Assembly (NCBI GenBank): GCA_007571185.1
Contig: RKRX01000049.1
Coordinates: 1-12,401, forward strand
Length of the DNA stretch: 12,401 nt
From: Oceanicaulis sp.
GTDB taxonomy: Bacteria > Pseudomonadota > Alphaproteobacteria > Caulobacterales > Maricaulaceae
Direction: 5' to 3'
Made by a program: the position numbers and the translations under genes. The notes beneath the pieces are model-generated. The model worked only from the letters and a program-made list of their open reading frames with translations. It was not told where the DNA came from and did not search any database. Shown piece by piece: positions 6,296-12,401 of the stretch (positions are counted from its first letter, which is position 1; every line of letters begins with the position of its first letter).

Positions 6296-6793
6296 TCAGA
6301 CTCGGGTGCAGAGCAGGTGCAGAGCGTCTCGTCCGCGTAGCGCTATGATGCCCAGGCCGGCGCACCAGGTGATGCAGGCGGCGATGAACAGAGCGGGGCT
6401 CCATTCGGTCGGCTGGCCGTTCGCCCAAGCGGTGGGAGTTTCAATGCCCAGCGGGGTGCAGGCGTGAAAAACGATCGCACCGGTCATCACGCCCATGGCG
6501 ATCAGACCGCCCAGGGTTTGTGACAGGGCGACCAGGCGTCCCCGACCCAGAGCGAACTGCATCAGCACAGGGATGAACAACACCAGCAAAGACGCCGTCA
6601 GCTCCGCCAGACCGATCACCCATGGCCCCGCCGGATAAAACAGCCCGATGCCGGACCAGTCCTTCAGCGTTTCGAAAATATGTACTGTGGTGGGATGGCC
6701 GGTGAATTTGAACCGCAGCGAGTCCAGAAAGATAACCGAAATCCATACCCCCAGCCCGTAGGCGGCCAGCTGTCGAAAGGCGAGTCCCGTCAT
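6296..6793 (-). CDS. DoxX-like four-helix membrane protein
   Basis: A 165-residue hydrophobic protein with four membrane segments near residues 8-25, 57-80, 88-110 and 132-152. The first helix ends with FLDSLRFKFTGHP and is followed by a soluble turn before GPWVIGLAELTASLLVL, which is the layout of DoxX/DoxD-like proteins. A polar loop after helix 3 carries FHACTPLGIETP. DoxX-family proteins are small inner-membrane proteins of mostly unknown function, some linked to redox chemistry. The start lies ten bases after the YHS-gene stop, with only a weak AAAG as ribosome site, so it is probably translated in the same operon and perhaps coupled. Confidence 0.65.
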   Translation of the reverse strand: MTGLAFRQLAAYGLGVWISVIFLDSLRFKFTGHPTTVHIFETLKDWSGIGLFYPAGPWVIGLAELTASLLVLFIPVLMQFALGRGRLVALSQTLGGLIAMGVMTGAIVFHACTPLGIETPTAWANGQPTEWSPALFIAACITWCAGLGIIALRGRDALHLLCTRV

Positions 6794-6803
6794 GATCGTC
6801 TTT

Positions 6804-7262
6804 CTAGTTGCTCACAATGGCCGGATAATTTGCGTTTGCTCTGGCGATGAAGCCGGGAATATCCGTTTCCCAACGAGCCTGGATTTTTTGGTCAAAATTC
6901 AGGTACAGAACACCGTCCACAATGCGCCAGGCGTCAGGATCACCTTTGGCGGTATAGCCTTCGGCCATGGCCCATGCGCAATACCCCCCATAAGCCGGGG
7001 CGTAGGCTTCAGGCTTTTGCATGAACAGGTCGAGGTTTTCCTGGCTTGCGAAACGGAACACCGCGCCGTTCCAGCTGGTGGTGAAGGCGCGATCACCGCG
7101 AACCGGCTTGCCTTCGATGTGATAGGCCACCGTATCATAGCCGCCGACGGCGGTGTTGTTGAACAGGCCGGTATAGATCAGATCCCCGGCGTGAGCGGCG
7201 CCCGAGGGCAGGGCGGCGGCGGTGAACGCCAGAAGACTGGACAGAACAATCGTATTACGCAT
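6804..7262 (-). CDS. Exported YHS-domain protein (Cys form of the YHS (seleno)protein family)
   Basis: A 152-residue protein with a signal peptide: basic MRN, a hydrophobic core and a likely cleavage after AHA (residue 25). The mature part has GGYDTVAYH (40-48), WNGAVFRFASQENLDLF (64-80) and the motif YGGYCAWAMAEG (91-102), characteristic of the exported YHS-domain family in which the residue at Cys95 can be selenocysteine in some bacteria; here it is an ordinary Cys codon. The function of the family is not settled; metal or redox binding in the periplasm is plausible. I chose ATG 7262 because GGAG lies a few bases upstream and the signal peptide begins there; a start at 7289 would add nine unlike residues. 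It heads an operon with the DoxX-like gene and has a TTGACA box and palindrome upstream. Confidence 0.82.
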   Translation of the reverse strand: MRNTIVLSSLLAFTAAALPSGAAHAGDLIYTGLFNNTAVGGYDTVAYHIEGKPVRGDRAFTTSWNGAVFRFASQENLDLFMQKPEAYAPAYGGYCAWAMAEGYTAKGDPDAWRIVDGVLYLNFDQKIQARWETDIPGFIARANANYPAIVSN

Positions 7263-7381
7263 GATCAATCTCCATAGGGTTCGCTCCATGCCGGCGCCGG
7301 TATGCGCCGTATCTCGCCATCTTTCTTGTGCGACTGAACGGCTGGGCGAGTGAAGTGAATCGCGACACAGTTTAATGAAAT

Positions 7382-7422
7382 GTCAGCACGGTTCAACCGT
7401 TATGGGCGGTTCCGGCGCTGAC
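7382..7422. promoter_or_regulatory. Nested palindromes (candidate operator) between YHS and MsrC genes
   Basis: ACGGTT-C-AACCGT (7388-7400) is a perfect inverted repeat. A second pairing, AACCG (7395-7399) with CGGTT (7407-7411), overlaps it, and the block is flanked by GTCAGC (7382-7387) and GCTGAC (7417-7422), also an inverted pair. On the minus strand the palindrome falls at the -10/start region implied by the TTGACA at 7424-7429, where a repressor could block transcription. No regulator gene is adjacent. Confidence 0.4.
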
Positions 7423-7429
7423 GTGTCAA
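7399..7429 (-). promoter_or_regulatory. Candidate promoter for the YHS/DoxX-like operon
   Basis: On the minus strand TTGACA (7424-7429) is a perfect -35 element. CCATAA (7400-7405) or CATAAC (7399-7404) lies 18-19 bases downstream as a weak -10. The predicted leader is about 130 bases long. The -35 is clear; the -10 is poor. Confidence 0.35.
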
Positions 7430-7456
7430 GTGCGTTGATTGTGAAGAGGATAGGCT

Positions 7457-7956
7457 ATGGAAGAAGGAATGAGCGCTGCGGTTGAGGGCGAAACCAGGGC
7501 TGAGACGTATATTCGAGTGGGTCGGGAAATCGCCGCCATTGTTACGGGCGAAACCAGCCGGATGGCGCGTTTCGCCACGGCCTCCTGCTTGTTGGCGTAT
7601 AATTTTGCGCCGCGGTTTTTCTGGACCGGGTTCTATGTGGTCGATCGGGAAAAACCGACCGAACTGGTAGTCGGTCCCTACCAGGGTACGCTGGGGTGTC
7701 TGCGCATCCCATTCGGACGTGGGGTATGTGGTGTGGCGGCGGCGGCTGGCGAGACCTTGCTTGTTCCCGATGTGAACGCTTTCCCCGGTCATATTGTTTG
7801 CGATAGCCGCTCTAGGTCCGAGATCGTGGCGCCTGTGTTTGATGCTGCCGGGGTTCTGGCGGCTGTCCTGGATGGGATTCGGCTGAACCCGACGCGTTTG
7901 ACGCCGAGGATCAGGTTGGGTTGGAGAATATCTGCAAGGACTTGCTGATCGTCTGA
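7457..7956 (+). pseudogene. msrC: Free methionine-(R)-sulfoxide reductase (GAF domain, MsrC/YebR type), 3' frameshift
   Basis: The GAF-domain enzyme reduces free methionine-R-sulfoxide. Residues 1-140 are well conserved: FFWTGFYVVD, the PYQGTLGCLRIPFGRGVCG block and DVNAFPGHIVCDSRSRSE, carrying the three cysteines used in catalysis and resolution. After VLD (codon ending 7873) the frame fails: GATGGGATTCGG reads as GAT, GG, GAT, TCG. From 7876 the correct frame gives DSAEPDAFDAED, then QVGLENICKDLLIV and TGA at 7954-7956, exactly the expected family ending. A single missing base, for example GTG reduced to GG (LDVDS), explains it. Unrepaired, the frame runs on to TGA 7946-7948 with 24 unrelated residues. 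ATG 7457 has AGAGGA six bases upstream. It could be a recent mutation or a sequencing error; residual function is possible because all three cysteines are kept. Confidence 0.85.
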
Positions 7957-7997
7957 TCCAATCCTCTCTCAGATTCAACTCACCAAACTGAAGTTAG

Positions 7998-10253
7998 TCA
8001 CCGATCTTTCCTGGCCAGCTCCCGGTCGAAATAATCAAAAATTGTTGTCCACAAGTGCCGTTGCAGGGCTGGTGGACGCACGCCATGGCGCTGACCGGGA
8101 TAGGTCATCATCTCAAAATCAGCGTTGCGTTGCTGAAGCTCGGCGTATAGGCGCGTGCCATGATCGAAAGTGACATTATCATCAGCCATGCCGTGGACGA
8201 GCAGGGTGGGAGTCCGGTATCCGTCCAGATGGGCGAAGGCCGAGCCTTGGAAATAACCCTCGGGATTGTTCTGCGGAGTGTCCATATAGCGTTCGGTGTA
8301 GTGCGTGTCGTAGAGTGCCCAGTCGGTCACCGGGGCTCCGGATACAGCGGCTGCAAACCGGCCCGGCGCCTGTAGCGTGGTCATTAAAGTCATGTAGCCG
8401 CCATAGGACCAGCCCCACAGGCCCACCCGCTCGCCATCGACGAAATCCTGCCTCTGAAGGAAGTCCAGACCGGTGAGCTGATCGGCGACTTCTTCAATGC
8501 CCATACGGTCATGAATAGCGGCTTCAAAAGCGTGCCCCCGGTTCCAGCTGCCCCGATTGTCGAGCTTGAAGAGCACATAGCCGCGATCGACAAAAAGCTG
8601 GTCCCGAGCGCCGATCCAGGATTTGCGAACCGTCTGCACACGCGGGCCGCCATAAACCTGCACAATAGCAGGGCAGGGGGTTTTGGCGGTGCAATGCCCG
8701 GGCCTGAGCATGGAGTAATAGAGTTTGGTCTCGCCGTCCTTAGCGGTCAGAACGCCATACTCCGGCGTCAGATGGCTGTCGGCGAAAGGGGCGTAGGGAT
8801 GGTTGTCATCAAGTACGTTTTCTTCAATCCACGCCACACGCTCGCCATCAACGGCATACAGTGCGGTCTGTGGCGGGGTATAGGGGTCGGAATAACGGCC
8901 GATAAAACCTGCGCCGCCCTGGCCCAGCGTGACGGACCAGACGCCTTCGCCTGCGGTAATTTGTACGGGTTCACCCCCTTCAAGCGGCACAGCGTACAGA
9001 TGGCGTTCCAAAGGGGTGTCCATCCAGCCAGAGAAATACACGGTCTCACCATTTTCGCTCAGACCCTCTAGACTGTCCACGACCCATTCGCCTGTCGTCA
9101 GGGCGCGCGTCTCACCGTCCTCTTCCACGTGGTAGACATGGCGGAACCCGGTGCGTTCGGAGGTCCACAGGAAGCCGCCCTCTTCAAGGACGGTGAAGTC
9201 ATCGGTCAGGTTGATCCAGGTATCGACCTGTTCGGTGAGTATGATTTCGGTCATGCCTGTGGCGGGATCTCCGGCCAGAATATCAAGCACGGTTTGCGCC
9301 CGGTTCTGGCGCTGGGCGTAAAGGGCGGAGCTGTCCTTGCTCCAGTCCACGCGTGCCAGGTAGATATCGATTTCCGCACCCAGATCCATCTCTGTGCGCT
9401 GGCCGGTGGCGACATCAATCACATGCAGCCCCACGCGCACGTTAGATGCGCCCGACCGAGGGTAACGCTGATCAGTGACTGTGACGCCTTCGGCATTGAT
9501 GCCAAATCGCGGCACGATGTCCACCGGGGTGTCATCTGTTCGCGTGGCGGCGATAAAGCGACTGTCCGGGCTCCACCAGTATCCAGTATAGCGCTGCATT
9601 TCTTCCTGAGCGACGAATTCAGCTACGCCCCAGCTGATCGCGCCGCCGCCTTCGGTGGTCAGGGCGCGCTCTTCGCCGGTGTCCAGATCATGCACCCACA
9701 GATCCTGATTGCGGATAAAGCTGACCATACGACCGTCAGGACTGACGCGCACATCAGTTTCAAAAGCTTCGGTCTGCATCAGTCGCCGGGTCTCCCCCGA
9801 CACGACGTTGACGTAAAACGCATCGCCATCAAGCGGAACCAGCACGGCTTCACCGGTTTCATCCCAGTCGTAAGAGATTACGCCCGAGGTGGTGATGCGG
9901 GCGCGTTCACGAAATTGGATTTCCGCTTCGGACAACTCCCGCTCTCCCTCGGTTAGATCCTCGGCTCGGACCAACCGATAGGTGCGTCCATCGTTCAGAT
10001 CCATGGCCCACAGATCGGTGACGGTGCGGTCCTCAACTCTGGGGCGCAGGAAGCTCACCCGCTGGCCATCGGGTGAGAAACGCAGCCCGCGTGGGGTGGC
10101 CCCGGACAGGCTGATTGAGCCGTACACATCAGAAATAGACAGGGCAGCTTCATCCACAGGCGAGGCGGGCGTTGCGCCTTCACCGGGTTGGGTTTGCGGT
10201 GCACAGGCCGTCAAAACGGCTAGGCCAATGGCGGTGAATAGAATACGGCGCAT
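7998..10253 (-). CDS. S9 family peptidase, dipeptidyl peptidase IV-like lipoprotein
   Basis: A 751-residue serine peptidase that probably releases Xaa-Pro or similar dipeptides from peptide N-termini in the envelope. The N-terminal half is a DPP IV-type beta-propeller with repeated SPDG/SPDS blades; AEFVAQEEM followed by GYWWSPDS (about 211-231) is the helix that in this family carries glutamates binding the substrate amino end. The C-terminal alpha/beta-hydrolase has the nucleophile Ser616 in GWSYGGY, Asp691 in HGMADDNVTF and His723 in PGQRHG. VYGGP (534-538) is the oxyanion-region motif. Residues 1-17 are a lipoprotein signal with lipobox LTAC (Cys17), so it is likely anchored to the outer membrane. 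ATG 10253 has a GGGAG ribosome site six bases upstream. It is convergent with the MsrC gene and divergent from ettA. Confidence 0.93.
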   Translation of the reverse strand: MRRILFTAIGLAVLTACAPQTQPGEGATPASPVDEAALSISDVYGSISLSGATPRGLRFSPDGQRVSFLRPRVEDRTVTDLWAMDLNDGRTYRLVRAEDLTEGERELSEAEIQFRERARITTSGVISYDWDETGEAVLVPLDGDAFYVNVVSGETRRLMQTEAFETDVRVSPDGRMVSFIRNQDLWVHDLDTGEERALTTEGGGAISWGVAEFVAQEEMQRYTGYWWSPDSRFIAATRTDDTPVDIVPRFGINAEGVTVTDQRYPRSGASNVRVGLHVIDVATGQRTEMDLGAEIDIYLARVDWSKDSSALYAQRQNRAQTVLDILAGDPATGMTEIILTEQVDTWINLTDDFTVLEEGGFLWTSERTGFRHVYHVEEDGETRALTTGEWVVDSLEGLSENGETVYFSGWMDTPLERHLYAVPLEGGEPVQITAGEGVWSVTLGQGGAGFIGRYSDPYTPPQTALYAVDGERVAWIEENVLDDNHPYAPFADSHLTPEYGVLTAKDGETKLYYSMLRPGHCTAKTPCPAIVQVYGGPRVQTVRKSWIGARDQLFVDRGYVLFKLDNRGSWNRGHAFEAAIHDRMGIEEVADQLTGLDFLQRQDFVDGERVGLWGWSYGGYMTLMTTLQAPGRFAAAVSGAPVTDWALYDTHYTERYMDTPQNNPEGYFQGSAFAHLDGYRTPTLLVHGMADDNVTFDHGTRLYAELQQRNADFEMMTYPGQRHGVRPPALQRHLWTTIFDYFDRELARKDR

Positions 10254-10445
10254 GGTGGTCTCCCCCGGTTGGTTTGTGCAGCGGGACGCTATCCGACCCG
10301 GCGCTCATAGGCAAATGGCGCGTGCTATATGTGATACATCAGGCAGCCGGGGCGCAGCGAGTCGGTTCTCTTGCGACCCGAGGTGACTGGATCATGGTCA
10401 GGGGACAAGTGATATGGACCAGAGCATCTGGATGAATGGCGCCGA

Positions 10446-10475
10446 TTGCGTACCTCTCCTCAACTCCGCTATAGC
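10446..10475 (+). promoter_or_regulatory. Candidate Caulobacter-type promoter for ettA
   Basis: GCTATAGC at 10468-10475 matches the Caulobacter housekeeping -10 (GCTANAWC) at 7 of 8 positions. TTGCGTA at 10446-10452 is a partial -35 match with a 15-base spacer. Transcription would begin roughly 40 bases before the ATG. The match is suggestive only. Confidence 0.3.
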
Positions 10476-10520
10476 GTCCGACCACGCTCTAATCCTTCAG
10501 ATCACGGAGTGCGCACGCTG

Positions 10521-12185
10521 ATGGCCGCGTATCGGTATGTCTATCACATGGACAATCTGGCGAAGACCTATCCCGGTGGGAAACAGGTTTTCTCCGGCAT
10601 TTCCCTGAACTTTTTGCCTGACGCCAAAATCGGTGTTGTGGGCGTCAATGGTGCAGGTAAATCCTCGCTGCTGCGCATCATGGCCGGTCAGGACGCCAAC
10701 TTTGCCGGCGAAGCCTGGGCGGAGAAAGGCGTGCGTGTGGGCTATCTGCCCCAGGAGCCACGGCTGAATCCTGAAAAGACTGTGTGGGAGAACGTCATCG
10801 AAGGATCCGAGGACAAACAACTCTACGACGCCTATAACAAGGTGGCTGTGCAGCTTGCCGAGGACTATTCCGACGAGCTGATGGAGAAGATGACGGCTTT
10901 ACAGGATCAAGTGGATGCGCGCGATGCGTGGGATATCGATTCCAAGATTGAAATGGCTATGGAGGCGCTGCGTTGCCCGCCTGGCGACGCTGGTGTCGCC
11001 AATCTGTCTGGAGGTGAAGCGCGCCGCGTGGCGATCTGCCGGTTGTTGTTGTCCAAACCGCACATGCTGCTGCTTGATGAACCGACCAACCATCTGGATG
11101 CGGAAAGCGTCGCCTGGCTGCAAAACCACCTGGAGAACTATCCCGGCGCTGTGCTGATTGTGACCCACGATCGTTACTTCCTGGACGCAATCACCACCTG
11201 GACGCTGGAGCTTGATCGCGGGCAAGGCGTGCCTTACAAAGGCGGATATTCGGACTGGCTGGAACAGAAGGCGAGGCGTCTGGAGCAGGAATCCCGGGAG
11301 GAAAGCGCACGGCGCCGTGCGCTGGCCCGTGAGCTGGAATGGATCCGCGCTGCGCCGAAAGCACGTCAGGCCAAGTCCAGGGCGCGTATCAAATCCTATG
11401 AGGAAAAACGGGACGCCGCCGGGAAGGAAAACATTTCGGCCGCGATGATCCGCATTCCTCCAGGCCCGCGTCTGGGCGGTAATGTGGTGGATTTTGACGG
11501 TGTCTCCAAAGGGTTTGATGACCGTCTTCTGATCAACAACCTAAGCTTCAGACTGCCTCCGGGCGGCGTGGTCGGCGTGATCGGTCCCAATGGCGCAGGT
11601 AAGACGACCCTGTTCAGGATGATTGTGGGGGAAGAACAGCCCGATAACGGTTCAGTCACCTTGGGGGAGAGCGTGAAACTGGGTTATGTAAATCAATCCC
11701 GCGATGTGCTTGATCCTGGAAAAACCGTCTGGGAAGAGATATCTGGCGGCAATGATATGATCATGGTGGGCGATCAGGAAATGGCGTCCCGGGCCTACGT
11801 GGGCGCGTTCAACTTCAAGGGCGGTGATCAGCAGAAAAAAGTCGGGGTTCTGTCTGGGGGTGAACGTAACCGCGTGCACCTGGCCAAAATGCTCAAGGAG
11901 GGGGGTAATTTGCTCCTGCTTGACGAACCAACCAATGATCTGGACGTGGAAACCCTATCGGCCCTGGAGGCTGCGCTGGAAGATTTTCCTGGCTGCGCCG
12001 TACTGATCTCACACGACCGTTTCTTTCTTGATCGTATCGCCACCCATATCCTCGCCTTTGAAGGCGACAGTCATGTGGAATGGTTTGAAGGCTCTTTCAC
12101 CGACTATCTGACGGACAAAAAGCGCCGCCTGGGCGACGCCGCTTTGGCGCCTAGGCGAGTCAAGTTCCAGCAGTTTGAACGCTAG
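10521..12185 (+). CDS. ettA: Energy-dependent translational throttle protein EttA (ABC-F ATPase)
   Basis: A 554-residue soluble ABC-F protein, almost exactly the length of E. coli EttA (555). EttA binds the ribosomal E site and gates entry into elongation according to the ATP/ADP ratio. Two ATPase domains are complete: Walker A GVNGAGKSS (Lys47) and GPNGAGKTT (Lys361), signatures LSGGE at 162-166 and 444-448, and Walker B LLLDEPTNHLD (Glu187) and LLLLDEPTNDLD (Glu469). The arm insert lies around 95-140, and the basic linker ELEWIRAAPKARQAKSRARI (271-290) between domains contacts tRNA and rRNA. There is no membrane segment. I chose ATG 10521, where the family begins with MAAYRYVYHM and a GGAG lies 11 bases upstream; an in-frame TTG at 10446 would add 25 unrelated residues and lies within the candidate promoter. 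Confidence 0.95.
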   Translation: MAAYRYVYHMDNLAKTYPGGKQVFSGISLNFLPDAKIGVVGVNGAGKSSLLRIMAGQDANFAGEAWAEKGVRVGYLPQEPRLNPEKTVWENVIEGSEDKQLYDAYNKVAVQLAEDYSDELMEKMTALQDQVDARDAWDIDSKIEMAMEALRCPPGDAGVANLSGGEARRVAICRLLLSKPHMLLLDEPTNHLDAESVAWLQNHLENYPGAVLIVTHDRYFLDAITTWTLELDRGQGVPYKGGYSDWLEQKARRLEQESREESARRRALARELEWIRAAPKARQAKSRARIKSYEEKRDAAGKENISAAMIRIPPGPRLGGNVVDFDGVSKGFDDRLLINNLSFRLPPGGVVGVIGPNGAGKTTLFRMIVGEEQPDNGSVTLGESVKLGYVNQSRDVLDPGKTVWEEISGGNDMIMVGDQEMASRAYVGAFNFKGGDQQKKVGVLSGGERNRVHLAKMLKEGGNLLLLDEPTNDLDVETLSALEAALEDFPGCAVLISHDRFFLDRIATHILAFEGDSHVEWFEGSFTDYLTDKKRRLGDAALAPRRVKFQQFER

Positions 12186-12219
12186 CGTATTTTAAGGTTT
12201 TAATTGTACGGCCTGCAGC

Positions 12220-12401
12220 TCAGTTCAATTTTTCCGCCAGCATATCCAGGCACGCCGCTACGGCTTTGAAATATTGCGCCACATGGACCCCGTCCACTAG
12301 ACCGTGATGGACTTGCAGCGATAGGGGAAAGCTGAGCCGCCCTGGTGTTTCGATGCGCCATTGCTCTACAATGATATGAGAGATCGAGGCCGCTGCACGG
12401 G
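12220..12401 (-). CDS. Chloramphenicol acetyltransferase family protein, C-terminal part (5' end outside window)
   Basis: The minus strand is open from the window edge to TGA at 12220-12222, giving 59 residues. It contains RLSFPLSLQVHHGLVDGVHV and AQYFKAVAACLDML, the conserved end of type A chloramphenicol O-acetyltransferases, which acetylate chloramphenicol with acetyl-CoA. HHGLVDG is the HHxxxDG motif whose second His is the catalytic base; the Asp-Gly is structural. Chromosomal members of this family in environmental bacteria may act on other acceptors, so resistance cannot be claimed. It converges on ettA with a 34-base gap that has no clear terminator. Confidence 0.82.
   Translation of the reverse strand, partial: RAAASISHIIVEQWRIETPGRLSFPLSLQVHHGLVDGVHVAQYFKAVAACLDMLAEKLN

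Noticed and set aside
9129..9956. Plus-strand open frame of 275 codons
   Set aside because: Antisense shadow of the S9 peptidase beta-propeller region, with no domain signature of its own.
10446..10520. Upstream TTG start for ettA
   Set aside because: EttA proteins begin at the MAAYRYVYHM block; the upstream stretch has no ribosome site and includes promoter-like sequence.
12192..12203. Two TTAA motifs after ettA, considered as a CtrA site
   Set aside because: They are four bases apart, not the seven required for the CtrA motif, and lie between convergent genes rather than at a promoter.

Overview
This window looks like chromosomal DNA from an alphaproteobacterium of the Caulobacterales/Maricaulales type. 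The main reasons are a full-length GcrA cell-cycle regulator, which is largely an alphaproteobacterial family, a DnaA-box-like 9-mer upstream of it, Caulobacter-style promoter sequence upstream of ettA, and fairly GC-rich coding DNA with two large exported lipoprotein peptidases. The genus is inference.

Layout. (1) 1-117: the last 38 codons of a rightward gene of unknown function with an aromatic C-terminal residue. (2) 118-364: a convergent gap holding an unusual cluster of direct and inverted repeats. (3) 365-2460, leftward: an ABC-2 type export permease followed by an ArgD-type aminotransferase. (4) 2461-2723: a divergent regulatory region with a DnaA-box-like site, a 12-bp palindrome and a GANTC methylation site. 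(5) 2724-3254, rightward: gcrA. (6) 3255-4003: an AT-richer, poorly conserved-looking islet with a seven-codon leader-like ORF, a probable sulfotransferase C-terminal remnant, a hairpin and a small lysine-rich ORF. (7) 4004-7262, leftward: a YHS-domain exported protein, a DoxX-like four-helix membrane protein and an M3 peptidyl-dipeptidase lipoprotein. (8) 7263-7456: a divergent region with a TTGACA box and a palindromic operator candidate. (9) 7457-7956, rightward: a free methionine-(R)-sulfoxide reductase gene with a one-base frameshift near its 3' end. (10) 7998-10253, leftward: a DPP IV-like S9 peptidase lipoprotein. (11) 10521-12185, rightward: ettA, an ABC-F translation factor. (12) 12220-12401, leftward and cut by the window edge: the C-terminus of a chloramphenicol acetyltransferase family enzyme with its HHxxxDG active-site motif.

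How the genes fit together. Most are housekeeping or envelope functions: cell-cycle transcription (gcrA), translation under low energy (ettA), arginine biosynthesis (argD), and breakdown of peptides in the envelope (M3 and S9 lipoproteins). I did not find a clearly new defence or mobile system. The places most worth a second look are the islet downstream of gcrA, the repeat cluster at 226-299, the promoter/operator region between the YHS and MsrC genes, and the frameshift in the MsrC gene.
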